NCBI RefSeq assembly: GCF_046630445.1 | Contig: NC_092341.1 | Location: forward strand, 33,932,501-33,996,500 | DNA: 64,000 bases | Reading direction: 5' to 3' | DNA from: Rutidosis leptorrhynchoides | Lineage: Eukaryota > Streptophyta > Magnoliopsida > Asterales > Asteraceae | Shown here: in pieces, positions 12,825 to 25,320 of the stretch | Numbering within the stretch: position 1 is the stretch's first letter | Layout of the letters: each line of letters begins with the position of its first letter | Program-made: the position numbers and the translations under genes | Notes under the pieces: model-generated | Seen by the model: the letters and a program-made list of their open reading frames with translations, nothing else | Databases searched by the model: none | Told to the model about the DNA's origin: nothing

Positions 12825-13190
12825 TGTCTCATATCGGAAAGTGAAAGAAACAAATGTGCATATATAAGCTTATGAGAACCTCCCTCCATCACCAATTGGT
12901 TTTAGAGAAATGTGGAACTCATGAGCTTATATGTTGTACATGGTGGTGGACCTAAAATCGATCCTACAAATGGTATCAAAGTAGCGGAGGTTCAAACCGA
13001 GATGACTGTGGACGTGGTCGGGGAAATGGTCGGGGGTTCAGGTGAGCCGAGATGGTATTGAACGTAAGTGAAAGAAACAAATGTGCATATATAAGCTTAT
13101 GAGAACCTCCCTCCATCACCAATTGATTTTAGAGAAATGTGGAACTCGTGAGCTTATATGTTGTACATTGTGGTGGACCTAAAATCGACA
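12825..13190 (+). mobile_element. TRIM-like miniature LTR element
   Basis: Two direct repeats of about 120 bp (near 12841-12957 and 13069-13186) share GTGAAAGAAACAAATGTGC, ATATATAAGCTTATGAG and TGGTGGACCTAAAATCGA with only a few mismatches. After the first repeat comes TGGTATCAAAG (12971), close to the Met-tRNA primer-binding site TGGTATCAGAG. The interior is about 100 bp and non-coding. This is the layout of a terminal-repeat retrotransposon in miniature. The outer limits are approximate. Confidence 0.65.
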
Positions 13191-14584
13191 GATTTATTGC
13201 GTCACAACGCGACTCTTAGAACTTATATTTATGAACTCTTGTATACTTTTGTATTTTTAACAATCAATACTATTTTCAAAATATATATCATTAGCGGCAC
13301 ATACTTTTAAGGACAATGCTAACCATTACTAGAAATCTGGAATTAACTACCGCTTTTTGACGACCACTATTTCCATCCCTAAATATCGACATTCCAGATG
13401 ACTTTCCAACGAACATTCAAAAAATTAATTTAACACATATTTGCGACAATTTAACGATGATTAACTACAGATACAACAGTTTTTTTTAACCATAGCCTAA
13501 ATGCAATGGTTAAACACTAACTAAAGTGTTAATTTTTCATATTATAACATACTTTCCGTACTCAATTTGGGGAGGTATTCATGGAGATATTAATTTTATA
13601 TTGAAAATATTTTGCACTTAGGAGACTTATATAATGCACTAAGAGCTACGTTTAGTATTTTTCTATTTTTAATTGTATACAACGAGTCTATTTATTACCC
13701 ACAGACAGAATCAGAAGAAGATAGAGAGTAATAATTCCATCGCCAGTACGATTGGTTGCGATGATGCCGGAGTTTCACGTTCTCAACGATAGTTGCAGAT
13801 TAATTTCTTCGTTGAAGCTTCGTAGTGTTGTTGCTTCATTTCTTGACCTCTAGAATGTGCTTTTTTCTTGCGGGCATCTCTTCTTTTTGTTGTCGGTGTT
13901 TTGGTTGCTGGCTTTAGGTTGGAGTTGGGTGTTAGGCTATTTGTTAGCTGAGGGAAAGAAAAAAAGGATTATTACGTTTTGGTGGAGTAACGGATGATCT
14001 AATTTATCTTTTTTGCATAATTATGCGTCTCATAAATCGTAATTAATTAATTTTATGTTTAACTTATAAAACATAATTTTTAAATTTTTACAAATGAAAA
14101 TCTAATAACAAAAAAATCAAATTCTAAACACAAATCTAAACACCCAAAACAAAAGATGAAATTAATATAATTCTGAATCTAATAATATTCGTACAAAGAA
14201 TCACAAAATAAAGTACTCCGTAATTCTGAATCTAATTAATATAATTTCTATGCTTTCTAGTTTGGTAGAAAAGTGTAAAAGTGTTTCGGATGATTCACTA
14301 AAAATCATCCCCCATATACTCTTCGTTTTTTGATGATATAAAATTCTCCGGGTACCGTCCCCTTTTTACAAAAAAAAAAAAAAAATAAAGTACTCCGTAA
14401 TAAGTTCATGAATTTGGAGAGGATTTTTGTCTTTTTCTGGACTCACTTTTTGGCTCTACATCTTGTTCTCATTCTGTGTATATGTAAATATAAACAATTA
14501 AAGAGTTTAATGATTCCTGAATCTATTTCTTTTATGAAATACCATATAATTATGAACCTAGTACGTAAATACATGATAACTTAC
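13191..14584. other. AT-rich intergenic gap
   Basis: No gene was recognised. A short CACTA-like phrase (ATTACTAGAAAT, near 13325) is not enough to call an element. The phrase AAATAAAGTACTCCGTAAT, or most of it, occurs at about 14206 and 14385. The minus-strand kinase exon begins its donor site at the right edge, but no downstream exon could be found here. Confidence 0.3.
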
Positions 14585-15457
14585 TTGAAACTCAAATGCC
14601 TTCTTAAGTTGTGATAACACTTGTTTTGATGTCGGTCGTTTTTCTCTATCGACAGCTAAGCAACCTTGGACTATATCCAGAAATGCAGTTAATAATTCCG
14701 GTTTGATTTCTTTCTTTATAGCTTCAAACACAATCTCATCTTGTTTTCCTTGTTCAGATTTGCGTTTGATGTAATTGAGCAGAGACTTACTCTCAGATTT
14801 CACGAGTTTATAGATTTCTCTCCCACACAATATCTCTAACAAAAGCACTCCGAACGAATATACATCAGATTCAATGGTTAGGATCCCTGTACTTAAGTAC
14901 ACCGGGTCGACATAGGACTCTGTTCCACAAGGATGGTCGATAATAAAGTTTGTCTCCTTATCAATTGTACTTATCAATGAAAGCCCAAAATCACCAAGTT
15001 TTGCTGTCCAATCATCGAAGAGTAGAATGTTAGCACTCTTGATGTCTCTGTGTATCACCGCACCTTCTCCTTGAATACCTCCATGAATAAAATCTAACCC
15101 GGTTGCAACATCAATACATATTTTAAGTCGGTTCCTCCACTTAAGGCTTGCATCACTCAAATGCTTGTCAAGGCTTCCCTTAGAAGCGTGTTCGTAGACA
15201 ATGAGTTTTACATCGGTTTCGTTGCTATAGCCACGAAGACGAATGATATTTTCATGCATATACTCATAAAGAATATGTAGCTCATTATAAAAGTGCTTAT
15301 CTCCTTGACTTTTACTTTTATCCCACTTTACAACAATACTATTAGATCCATTATCATCTTTGTGTGCAAGTTCTCCTTTAAACACCTCCCCAAACCCTCC
15401 GCCTCCGATTTTATTACTAAAGTCATCAGTGGCTGATTTAATGTCTTCAAATGACAT
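14585..15457 (-). CDS. Receptor-like/cytoplasmic protein kinase, catalytic-domain exon
   Basis: A 291-residue exon starting MSFEDIKSATDDFSNKIGGG, which puts the kinase domain at the very N terminus. It is followed by a GTAAGT donor after FEFQ, so at least one more exon is expected but was not found. Visible kinase parts: glycine loop GGGGFGEV (18-25), VVK lysine (44), helix-C Glu in YNEL (59), HRDIKSAN (136-143), DFG (156-158) and SDVYSFGVLLLEI (197-209). All catalytic residues are present, so it could be active. The style is the RLK-Pelle group, with short kinases lacking ectodomain and transmembrane segment. The ATG is preceded by AT-rich leader. Two degenerate relatives lie at 30-35 kb on the same strand. 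The substrate is unknown. Confidence 0.8.
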
Positions 15458-15573
15458 TTTGAAGGAGTCCTTGTGATTTTCCTGTGATTAATTCTATGTA
15501 ATAGTTAGATGGAAACGATAAAGTTTGTTGGAAAATTTGGTTAATGTAAAGTGTGTTTTAACCAACTTACAAA

Positions 15574-15615
15574 TTAATATTAATATAATAATAATAATAA
15601 TAATAATTTAATATT
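15574..15615. repeat. AAT/TAA microsatellite
   Basis: About eight tandem ATA/AAT triplets in AT-rich sequence upstream of the kinase exon. Confidence 0.7.
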
Positions 15616-15757
15616 TAATAAAGGAAAAAAAGAAAAGAAAAACTCGTAACATTTTCATGGAGTTTATGGTTTGAAGAAGAAAGAGATGGCCACTTATATT
15701 TCTTTTCAGAGAAAGTTTCTTTTCTTTTTACTGGCCCACTGGTAGTACACTAGTACT

Positions 15758-16693
15758 CAGCGTTCTAAAAAATGAGATTTAAATCAAATTCCTCGCCGAT
15801 TAATTCCCAATTAATCTTTTATAAGAGTAATTCGTTCTGATTTTTCAAAATCCGTTTAATTAATCGGTAAACATCAATTGATGGGTCAAAATAGAATTTG
15901 GTAATCAAAGTCCGTCAAAGTCAAAATTGGTCAGCATTTCAACATGAATTTAAACTAGAAATTTATAATTTTTGAACAAAATGAACAAATTTAAACAATT
16001 ATGTTAAAATTTATGTTTATGTTTATGATTTTCTTCTACATTTACACATACAATTCTTGAAATTTAATTTTTAAATGCATAAATTACAATCCGATTAATC
16101 CCCGAATTTAGGGATGAGCAAAATTACCGAAATACCGAAACCGAACCGGTGCCGGTACCGAAAACGGCACCGATCGGTATTCGGTATCGGTTTTGGTTCC
16201 TTGAATTTAGCATTTTCGGTTTCGGTACGGTACGATACCGGTAATTTTTTCAGGAAATCAGTATTGGTACCGATTTTATAGATTTGTAGGTAATAGCTTA
16301 TATGGGTACCAAATTTATTGATTTGTACCTAGTAGGTGCAATACCGAATAGTGAAAACTACATCTTATTATCGTTTTAACATATATTTGATAATACTAAA
16401 GTACCGAATAGTGAAGAATATATAAAAAAATACCGAATACCGAATAGCATATAATACGAAAAGTGAAAATTATATAAAAAATCAATTTTTCGGTACCATA
16501 AGGTACAATACCGAAAATACCGGTACCGATACCGGTACCGATTTCGGTATTCGATACGGTATTCGGTTCTCGATTTTTCTTATTTTCGGTATCGGTACGG
16601 TACCTGTACCAATCTTATCCCTACTCGAATTTCCGATTAATCTTTCAAAAGTCCTAACCGATTAATCTCCGAATAACTAAATTTGCAACCTTG
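15758..16693. mobile_element. hAT-like MITE, host of a nested hAT insertion
   Basis: Perfect 8-bp target copies CTAGTACT lie at 15750-15757 and 16694-16701. The ends read CAGCGTTCTAAAA and TTTGCAACCTTG, imperfect inverted repeats. The element's own sequence (about 413 bp) is rich in CCGATTAATC and GGTCAAA blocks, like the MITE at 6971-7224. A second hAT element (16109-16623) sits inside it. Confidence 0.7.
16109..16623. mobile_element. Nested hAT-like element rich in GGTACCG motifs
   Basis: Ends TAGGGATGAGCAAAA and AATCTTATCCCTA. The flanking 8-bp copies CCCGAATT (16101-16108) and CTCGAATT (16624-16631) differ at one base. Both halves are full of CCGGTACCG/CGGTATTCGG motifs in opposite orientation, so the 515-bp element is strongly foldback. 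No coding capacity. Confidence 0.75.
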
Positions 16694-16949
16694 CTAGTAC
16701 TTATGTAATTATGTTAAATTGAACATTCAGAAACTGTTAATTTAGTCCTCATTTTATTTATTACGGAGTATTACAATTACAATATTATACCCTTTTAATT
16801 CATATATACTTAACTACATATAATACCCTTAGTTATACTTAAAATTAATAATATAAATTTAACTCCCCAGAAGTATAATTGTAATTTTATGAGATAAAAG
16901 TGTACATGTATCAAAAGTAGTGTGTGAGAATCACATTCCTTACAATATT

Positions 16950-17271
16950 TTTTTTAAACAACGATTGTGATCACTTGAGGGAGACTAAACCACCCGTTGC
17001 GATCATCTCCCGTTTCGACTATGCCGATGCAGCGATAATAACCCCGCCCTCATCGCTGCCCGAGAGGAAACCTTGAAACCGATCCAAGGGCACGGCCAAG
17101 TAAAACTCCCATCCCCTTTACCCCCCAAACGATATGAGAAATGTGCCATGGGTGGATACTTCATGACAGGGATGAAATTGTGTTTTTAATATGTAGCCAA
17201 CGGGGGTCGAACTCCTGATCCCCCTAAAGGAGGCAAGCCACCAACCGCTGGACCAAATCACAACTTCCGTC
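16950..17271 (-). mobile_element. tRNA-derived SINE
   Basis: Perfect 12-bp target copies CCTTACAATATT occur at 16938-16949 and 17272-17283. On the minus strand the element begins near TTGGTCCAGCGGTTGG (A-box-like), has GGAGTTCGACCCC (B-box-like, near 17190) about 50 bp on, and ends in an A-rich tail (the T-run at 16948-16955 on plus). At about 320 bp with pol III promoter boxes, an A-tail and long target copies, it fits a SINE. Confidence 0.8.
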
Positions 17272-17342
17272 CCTTACAATATTAGTACTGAAAATTTTGT
17301 ACTAACATATTTTTATTGTTTTCATTGTCTTTTATATTAAAA

Positions 17343-17395
<53 letters not shown>
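17343..17395. repeat. AAT microsatellite at the 5' edge of the non-LTR remnant
   Basis: About 17 tandem AAT triplets directly abut the start of the coding-like remnant. Together with the downstream AAT/TAA tract (29369-29444) it brackets the remnant. Confidence 0.9.
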
Positions 17396-17396
<1 letters not shown>

Positions 17397-17755
17397 CTTT
17401 TCTGGCTTCTCGATTACAGTCTGCTGGATTGCAGACCAAGCTACTACGTCATGCGAGTATTGTTGGTCTTGGTCGTGCTTTTGAAGATGCATTGGGTCTG
17501 TTTAATAAAACAGTTGGGTTTGATATTTTAGGTAATCCGAGTGAGGTCGCTGCCCCAATACTCATGAAGAAATTGGCAGATGTTTATTTCACAAAGGTTA
17601 CCGCTTCTGCAGAATCCACTTTTTCGTTATCTCCCCGACAATCGGCCTTATGGAAATCGCAGCAGGGTGATCACACCTCTGCTTGGCTAAGGGCAGTCCC
17701 TATTTTGGGGTTGGGTCAGACGATGAACGCAAAGACTTACCGATGTGTGTTGTGC
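17396..17755 (+). mobile_element. Non-LTR retroelement 3' part, segment 1 (pre-endonuclease region)
   Basis: An open stretch encoding SRLQSAGLQTKLLRHASIVG, SLSPRQSALWKSQ and SAWLRAVPILGLGQTMNAKT, which I recognise from the C-terminal half of a plant reverse-transcriptase-type protein family. The upstream RT part is absent; the open frame begins in the AAT tract. It runs without a stop up to the insertion point of element A at 17755, and continues after the target-site copy at 28742. The family assignment (restriction-like-endonuclease class non-LTR) is inference from segment 2. Confidence 0.6.
17751..17755. repeat. Target-site duplication, left copy (element A)
   Basis: TGTGC, identical to 28737-28741 on the other side of element A. 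Confidence 0.9.
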
Positions 17756-20494
17756 TGTCATAACCCGTCCTTAACCATAAGAACGCGTTAGATAACGTAT
17801 GATTTCATTGCGAGGTATTGACCTCTATATGAGACATTTTTGAAAGAAAACTGCATATATTATACATTACAAACCATAACCATTATTTTTGTTACAAGCT
17901 TAAGACAATAAAAAGAAGATTAACGTTTAGCGATAATCTTCGACTTACAAACTTTACAAATGATGACAACAACACGGTTTCTAGCATATTTTACAATGCA
18001 ACATCTCGGATATGCAGTTTTATTTTTGACACAAACATGCGTACGCAAGATCCTGGTTAGATCCAACATGATACAGCGGAAGCTTTAGAAATCACCTGAG
18101 AATAGACATGTTTTAAAAAGGTCAACATAAAGTTGGTGAGATATAGGTTTAATGCCGGCAGCAATATATATATATAGACCACAAGATTTCGTATATAAAC
18201 AGTTTAATAAAAGTATTCTAAGTGGTTGAGCACTCGGTAACCATACTTAACATTTTCACGTCGCATATTCCCTTTAATATGAAATCTTACTACACCGTAC
18301 CAAATGTAGTCACAAAACGAAGTACTGTGCAACCGTTGAATACTGGTCGTCCAGTCCGGTTGGGGTTGTCAGGCCCGATAGATCTATCAACAGGATTCGC
18401 GTTTACAATACCGCTGTAAATATTAGTTACCAAGCTACAGGGAAGTATGCCAGTGGTACAACTCAACGTAGAATATATTTTTCAGTTACTTGTGTCCATA
18501 GCGTAAAACATAAAGTACATGTATTCTCATCCCGAAATATTTAGAGTTTAAAAGTGGGACTATATACTCACTTTTGTCTTGATGATATAAATAATTTGAC
18601 TCGGTCTTCCGGTTGATATCACGAACCTATCCATATATAATATATCAATATGTTTTCATTTTAAACAAACGTTATATATATATACTTGTTATACTTTTAA
18701 TACTTTGAATATTTCCTTAGTCCGAAGTTAGCAGTCCGAGGTTAGCAATTCAATTTTTAATGGTTCATTTTTAGATGTTTAATATACCCGCAATGAATAA
18801 ATACAACCCCCAACGAAATAAATAAAACTCCCGTAAAACCCCATCATAAATGTATTGGTCGAGATTAATCTTGACCCATGGTACCGGTGTTGTCAAATGA
18901 CGTGTTGCGTACAATCATGGGATCTTATGATTAATCTTCTCGTGTTGCTTACGGGTGATCCTGAACCATATGAAATTGAATTATGAGTACATATATATAA
19001 AATATCATGTTATCTTAGAAGTATGTGATTTTATGTAAATTTTTCCAATGAATCCCGAAGTCATTTAAGCCTTGGATAACCAATTTTGTTTCGGTCATAG
19101 TTTCTTCGTTACAAGTCCGTTTTCGTTGATTCAACTTGCCATCTCCTTGGATCGAGTCCCTCTTTAAGACTATGAACTGTAAATACCTTAGTTTGTATTC
19201 AAAATCACACGGCATAGGTCAAACTTTAGTGAAACTTATGAAGTTAATCATTTTCGTTACAACAAAATCATTTAATGACCATTTTTCTAAAAATACCTAT
19301 ACTTTGAAAAACCAAGTTTTACCTTGTTAAATTAGCATATACATAAGTTATATTACAGGTCTTGAAGTATTTTAAAAGTTAAGTTAGAAGGATCTATTTA
19401 GTTTGCAAACAAGTTTGAAAACATTCAAACTATGTTCTTGTTGTTAAACTTGTATACCACAAAATATGATAGCTATATATATATGAATCGAATAAGGTTA
19501 TGAACATATATTCTACCTCAAGTTCCTTGGATGAAGTTGCTGTAAAAGAGAAGTAAGAAGCTAGAATCAAAAGGGTGATAGAAGTGGATGAAAGATTGGA
19601 AGTAAGTTGGTGTTCTTGGAGGGTTTTCTTGAAGTGTTTTTGTATGGTTTTCTTATGGTGTTTTAGTATGGTTTTTGAAGCTAGATCTTCAAGGTTATGA
19701 GCTGAGGTGGTTAAGGTGTTTTAGGGTTCATAAGTATGTGTGTGTTTTGGCTAGATACTTGGAGTAAAATGAATCAAAAATGGGTTACTCCTAACCCTTT
19801 AAAAAACGTGAATGGGGGAGTATGGAGACAAAATTTCAAGTGATAATTTTATGTATCTAGTCCTAATTGCTTCCAAGTTCAATTACCTAGCCCTCATGGC
19901 ATGAATAATGGCTGGTTAGGTGGTGATTTTGATGTGTATTTACTATTAGTAAATACGTATAGAAGCTTGGTATGATACGAGTACAAATACTCTAGGTATA
20001 CGTATAGAAATTTTGTGAAAAATGGAATGAGGATTCAAATATAGCTATCTTTTGTGAATACACTTATATGATTTTATGTATTTAAGTTCTTAAAAGTGAT
20101 TAAATACATTACTTATACGATATATGTATAAACATTATAAGTCTTAAGTATTTATGTCAAATAACGTTACGTATAGTTATCGTTTTGAAAACTTAAGTTA
20201 GTAGTTTCAAAATACACATATAACTTGTTGTTATTAATACAAAATGAGATATTAAAACATTTATTAATCATGTTAAATATGTATATATACATTTATATAT
20301 ACAAACGTACAATTATCATATATTGTATAGTTCGTGATATCATCGGTCAAACTAGACGGTCAAACGTTGTGTAAAACTCTTTTCGGAAATATAAATCTCG
20401 ACAATTTGGATTGCTTATCATGTTGGCAAGGTTTAATTTATGTAAATATTAATCTTATAAGTATAGAATGATCGAAAAAGTGCGGGTCGTTACA
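17756..20494 (-). repeat. Element A, 3' LTR (left)
   Basis: Read on the minus strand it starts TGTAACGACCCGCAC and ends GGGTTATGACA. It aligns to the other LTR at a constant offset of 8242 bp, so no indels separate them. Small open frames inside are identical in both copies and are not considered genes. Confidence 0.95.
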
Positions 20495-20541
20495 TTACCT
20501 CCCCGTTAAATAAATTTCGTCCCGAAATTTTAAAATTGTAC

Positions 20542-23500
20542 CTATTTTGCGTCATCGAGAAACAAGTGTGGATACTTTTGCTTCATCTGATCCTCTCGTT
20601 CCCAAGTAAACTCGGGACCTCTTCTAGCATTCCAACGAACCTTAACAATCGGTATATTGCTCTGTTTGAGCTGTTTAACTTCACGGTCCATGATTTCGAT
20701 TGGTTCTTCGACGAATTGTAGTTTCTCGTCGACATGGATTTCCTCAAGAGGAATGGTGAGGTCTTCCTTTGCAAGACACTTCTTAAGGTTTGAGACGTGA
20801 AAGGTATTATGTACTCCGGCGAGTTGTTGTGGTAACTCGAGTCGATAAGCTACCGGTCCAATGCGTTCGATGATCTTAAACGGGCCTACGTATCTTGGGT
20901 TCAGTTTACCCCTTTTGCCGAAACGTATTACACCTTTCCAAGGTGACACCTTTAGCATAACCATGTCCCCGACCTGAAACTTTAATGGTTTCCTTCGGAC
21001 ATCGGCGTAGCTCTTTTGGCGACTGCGGGCTGTTTTTAATCTCTCCTTGATTTGCACTATCTTCTCAGTCGTTTCATGTATGATCTCGGGACCAGTTAAT
21101 TGTCGATCTCCTACTTCATTCCAACAGATAGGAGATCTACACTTCCTTCCATACAATGCTTCGAATGGCGCAGCTCCAATGCTCGCATGATAACTATTAT
21201 TATACGAGAATTCTGCTAACGGTAGATATTTATCCCAACCGTTTCCAAAATCGATCACACATGCCCTGAGCATGTCTTCAAGAGTCTGAATTGTTCTTTC
21301 ACTCTGCCCGTCGGTCTGCGGATGATATGCGGTACTCATATCCAAACGAGTTCCTAATGCCTCCTGTAGTGATTGCCAAAACTTTGAGGTAAATCTACTA
21401 TCACGATCGGATATAATGGAAATAGGTATCCCATGCCTTGAAACAACTTCCTTTATATACAATCGTAATAGTTTCTCCATTCTATCCGTTTCCTTTATAG
21501 GCAAGAAATGTGCAGACTTGGTGAGACGATCAACAATCACCCAAATGGTGTCGTATCCCCAGGCAGTCTTTGGTAACTTCGTGATGAAATCCATGGTAAT
21601 ACCATCCCATTTCCATTCTGGGATTTCTGGTTGTTGAAGTAACCCTGACGGCTTCTGGTGTTCTGCTTTGACCTTAGAACAAGTTAAACACTCCCCAACA
21701 TATGTTGCAACGTCTATCTTCAAATTAGGCCACCAATAATGCGTCTTAAGATCTTGGTACATCTTTCCAACTCCAGGATGTATCGAATATCTTGTCTTAT
21801 GTGCCTCGTTCAATATCAACTTCCTTAATCCACCCAACTTCGGTACCCAAATACGATTTGCAAAATATCGAATTCCATCTTCCCGCATAACGAGTTGCTT
21901 CTCATACTTCTTCATTATTTCATTTCCTATATTTTCTTTAGTAAGTGCTTCTCGTTGAACTTCTTTGATTTGTGAGTTGAGATTCATGCGAATTTTTATG
22001 TTCATCGCTCGTACTCGGATTGGTTCTCGTTCCTTTCTGCTTAGAGCATCGGCCACCACGTTCGCCTTCCCGGGATGATAACGAATTTCACAATCATAGT
22101 CGTTTATCAGCTCGACCCACCTACGTTGCCTCATGTTCAGCTGTTTCTGATCAAAAATATGTTGAAGGCTTTTATGATCAGTAAACACAGTGAATTTAAC
22201 CCCATACAAGTAGTGTCTCCACATCTTCAATGCAAACACGACTGCTCCCAATTCTAGATCATGCGTCGTATAATTCCGCTCGTGAATCTTCAATTGTCGA
22301 GATGCAAATGCAATTACTTTCTTTCGTTGCATAAGAACACAACCAAAACCTTGTCGCGAAGCGTCACAATATATTTCAAAATCATCGTTCCCTTCAGGTA
22401 ACGATAAAATAGGCGCCGTAGTTAACTTCTTCTTCAGTAATTGAAATGCGTTCTCCTGCTCCGAGGTCCATTCGTATTTCTTCCCTTTTTGCGTTAATGT
22501 TGTCAGCGGCTTAGCTATTCGGGAAAAATCTTGAATAAACCTTCTATAATAACCGGCTAAACCCAAAAATTGACGTATCTGCGTTGGTGTCTTAGGAGTC
22601 TCCCATTTTTCAATAGCTTCAGTTTTTGCTGGATCAACCTGAATTCCTTCGCTATTAACAACGTGACCAAGAAATTGCACTTCTTTCAACCAGAAAGCAC
22701 ACTTAGAAAATTTAGCATAAAGTTGTTCTTTTCTCAACAACTCCAGTATCAACCTTAAATGCTCTTCATGCTCTTGCTCATTCTTGGAATAGATAAGAAT
22801 ATCATCAATGAAAACGATAACAAACTTATCTAAATACGGACTACAAACTCGATTCATGAGGTCCATGAATACAGCTGGCGCATTCGTCAATCCAAACGGC
22901 ATAACCAAAAATTCGTAATGACCATAACGTGTCCGAAAAGCAGTTTTCGGAATATCCTCTTCTTTGACGCGTAGTTGATGATAGCCCGATCTTAAGTCGA
23001 TTTTTGAATAAACACATGATCCTTGCAATTGATCAAATAAGTCATCAATTCTCGGTAGTGGATACCGATTCTTGATAGTTAACTTATTTAATTCACGATA
23101 GTCTATACACATCCTAAAAGATCCATCTTTCTTCTTAACAAATAAAATTGGAGCTCCCCACGGTGAAGTACTCGGTCGTATGAATCCACGGTCCAGTAAT
23201 TCTTTTAACTGACTTTGAAGTTCTTTTAACTCGGACGGTGCAAGTCTATATGGAGCACGAGCCACTGGTGCAGCTCCTGGTACTAAATCTATTTGAAATT
23301 CTACCGATCTAAATGGAGGTAATCCCGGCAACTTTTCCGGAAAAACTTCAGGAAAATCTCTTGCCACAGGCACGTCGTTGATGCACTTTTCTTTCTTTTC
23401 GACTTTATTAACATGTGCTAAAATAGCGTAACATCCCTTTTCTAAACACTTTTTGGCTTTCAAACAGCTAATGAGTTTTAGCTTTGACTTACCCTTCTCT

Positions 23501-24960
23501 CCATAAATCATCACCGGTATTTTATCCTTACCAGGAATACGAATTGCCTTCTTGGCACAAACAATTTCCGCTCCTATTTTGGACATCCAGTCCATGCCGA
23601 CTATTACATCAAAACCTCCTAATTCCACGGGTATTAAGTCGATTTTAAACGTTTCTCCGGCTAGATTTATTTCACAATCACGACAAATTTTATCGGCTTT
23701 AATTAGCTTACCATTAGCTAACTCAATCAAGTACTTAGCATCTAGAGGTAATGATGAACAATTCAATTTAGTGTAAAAATTTATACACACGTAACTTCTA
23801 TCGGCGCCAGTATCAAATAAAATAGATGCTGATAAGTTATTAATGGTAAACGTACCCGTAACAAGTTCCGGGTCTTCTCGTGCCTCTCTAGCATTAATAA
23901 CAAACGCTCTTCCACGTGCAGGTCCGCCATTCTGATTCGGGCACTGGCTCTTATAGTGACCTTGTTTTCCACACCCAAAACAAGTAATGTTAGCCAAAGC
24001 AGTTCTATTTGCGTTGGTGGCAGGAGTCTTGTTACCATTTGCATTTGTAACGAGAGCCTTACAATCTTCAGCAAGATGTCCCTGTCTATTGCATTTAGTG
24101 CACAACACACTACAGTAACCAAAATGATGTTTGTGACAACGGTTGCATAAAGGACTTTGTCCTTTGTAACCAAAGCCTGAACCGCTACCCGCACCTTTCG
24201 TGGTTTCTTGTTTCTTATAAGGTTGTTGTTGGTTACCTCGATCATAACCTCCATTCCACTTTTTCTTGTTCCCCAATACCTTCACCTCAGTATTGAATGC
24301 TTTCTTGTCCAAAATGACCTGATCCATTAGCTCGTTTGCCATGGTTATAGCTTCATGAATTGTCTTAGGTTTCGATGCTGTAACGTTTGCCTTGACCTTT
24401 TTGGGCAAACCACCTTTGTACATTTCAATCTTCCGTGCTTCGGTTGGAACCAATTCAGGACATAGTAAAACCAATTCCATGAATCGCTGATTGTAGTTGG
24501 TGATTTCAGTACCAACCACCTTCAAACTTCGTAACTCATCTTCTAACTTAATAACCTCATTCCTTGGACAATACTCGGTGATTATCATTGCTTTGAATTC
24601 TTCCCATGGAGTATCATAAGCTGCATCTCCTCCTACCGCCTTCACATAATTCTTCCACCATGTGAGTGCACTATCTTGTAAAGTGCACGATGCATACTTG
24701 GTCATGTCTTTTTCATCACAACCGCTGATTTTGAACACCGTCTCCATCTTTTCTATCCATCGGGTTAAACCGATAGGTCCTTCCGTTCCACTGAATGATG
24801 AAGGTTTGCAAGCTTGAAACGTCTTGTAGGAGCATCCTACGCGAGGATTTGGATTAACTGCAGTAGCTCTTGCAGCTTCGACCCATAGCATTCTATCGTT
24901 GACTCGCTGGTTGATGAAGTTCTCGACTTCTTGTTCCGTCATTCGGTTCAATCGCGCCAT
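20542..24960 (-). CDS. Element A gag-pol frame
   Basis: A single 1472-residue frame. In order, approximately: Gag (60-250), zinc knuckles (270-345), aspartic protease (360-480), reverse transcriptase (560-750), RNase H (830-950), integrase with its zinc-binding N-terminal region (1020-1300), and a chromodomain-like tail (about 1405-1465) with the GPEFTWE signature typical of Tekay chromoviruses. It packages and copies the element; the chromodomain is thought to steer insertion to chromatin. One long frame with identical LTRs marks a young copy. Confidence 0.95.
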   Translation of the reverse strand: MARLNRMTEQEVENFINQRVNDRMLWVEAARATAVNPNPRVGCSYKTFQACKPSSFSGTEGPIGLTRWIEKMETVFKISGCDEKDMTKYASCTLQDSALTWWKNYVKAVGGDAAYDTPWEEFKAMIITEYCPRNEVIKLEDELRSLKVVGTEITNYNQRFMELVLLCPELVPTEARKIEMYKGGLPKKVKANVTASKPKTIHEAITMANELMDQVILDKKAFNTEVKVLGNKKKWNGGYDRGNQQQPYKKQETTKGAGSGSGFGYKGQSPLCNRCHKHHFGYCSVLCTKCNRQGHLAEDCKALVTNANGNKTPATNANRTALANITCFGCGKQGHYKSQCPNQNGGPARGRAFVINAREAREDPELVTGTFTINNLSASILFDTGADRSYVCINFYTKLNCSSLPLDAKYLIELANGKLIKADKICRDCEINLAGETFKIDLIPVELGGFDVIVGMDWMSKIGAEIVCAKKAIRIPGKDKIPVMIYGEKGKSKLKLISCLKAKKCLEKGCYAILAHVNKVEKKEKCINDVPVARDFPEVFPEKLPGLPPFRSVEFQIDLVPGAAPVARAPYRLAPSELKELQSQLKELLDRGFIRPSTSPWGAPILFVKKKDGSFRMCIDYRELNKLTIKNRYPLPRIDDLFDQLQGSCVYSKIDLRSGYHQLRVKEEDIPKTAFRTRYGHYEFLVMPFGLTNAPAVFMDLMNRVCSPYLDKFVIVFIDDILIYSKNEQEHEEHLRLILELLRKEQLYAKFSKCAFWLKEVQFLGHVVNSEGIQVDPAKTEAIEKWETPKTPTQIRQFLGLAGYYRRFIQDFSRIAKPLTTLTQKGKKYEWTSEQENAFQLLKKKLTTAPILSLPEGNDDFEIYCDASRQGFGCVLMQRKKVIAFASRQLKIHERNYTTHDLELGAVVFALKMWRHYLYGVKFTVFTDHKSLQHIFDQKQLNMRQRRWVELINDYDCEIRYHPGKANVVADALSRKEREPIRVRAMNIKIRMNLNSQIKEVQREALTKENIGNEIMKKYEKQLVMREDGIRYFANRIWVPKLGGLRKLILNEAHKTRYSIHPGVGKMYQDLKTHYWWPNLKIDVATYVGECLTCSKVKAEHQKPSGLLQQPEIPEWKWDGITMDFITKLPKTAWGYDTIWVIVDRLTKSAHFLPIKETDRMEKLLRLYIKEVVSRHGIPISIISDRDSRFTSKFWQSLQEALGTRLDMSTAYHPQTDGQSERTIQTLEDMLRACVIDFGNGWDKYLPLAEFSYNNSYHASIGAAPFEALYGRKCRSPICWNEVGDRQLTGPEIIHETTEKIVQIKERLKTARSRQKSYADVRRKPLKFQVGDMVMLKVSPWKGVIRFGKRGKLNPRYVGPFKIIERIGPVAYRLELPQQLAGVHNTFHVSNLKKCLAKEDLTIPLEEIHVDEKLQFVEEPIEIMDREVKQLKQSNIPIVKVRWNARRGPEFTWEREDQMKQKYPHLFLDDAK

Positions 24961-25320
24961 TTCCTAATGAAAGAAAATAATTATTCACATGGATTATTAT
25001 AGATGTAGTGTGTATTTATAGTACATTTATAGCTTGTTAATAATATGAACCAGGTATTATTATAAAAGCCTTTTCTTCTTATTAGCGTTTTATAATTATA
25101 TCTTGGGTAGTACCTACCCGTTAATGTTCATACTTAATAGCTTAGTACAGAATCAATTACTACAATCTAAATAATACTTAACCATGGAAAATTATTGCAT
25201 TTCATACTTCGCTATTTTACATATGCTTATCTTACATCAAACTTTAAGCAAACCACACTAATAATATTATACAAAACATTATATGATTCCATGGCTTAAT
25301 ACGGCAGTGCATCGTTCGGT

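Noticed and set aside
13321-13345. CACTA transposon end
   Set aside because: Only an approximate ATTACTAGAAAT phrase; no partner end or 3-bp target copies found.
17180-17215. tRNA gene
   Set aside because: The B-box-like GTTCGACCCC belongs to a SINE with A-tail and target copies; no cloverleaf or anticodon arm is evident.
17342-17395. Poly-Asn N terminus of a protein starting at 17342
   Set aside because: This is an AAT microsatellite read in frame; the ATG is fortuitous and the RT part of the family is missing.
18222-19330. Small open frames inside element A's LTRs (repeated at 26464-27572)
   Set aside because: They are present only because the LTRs are duplicated; there is no coding signature.
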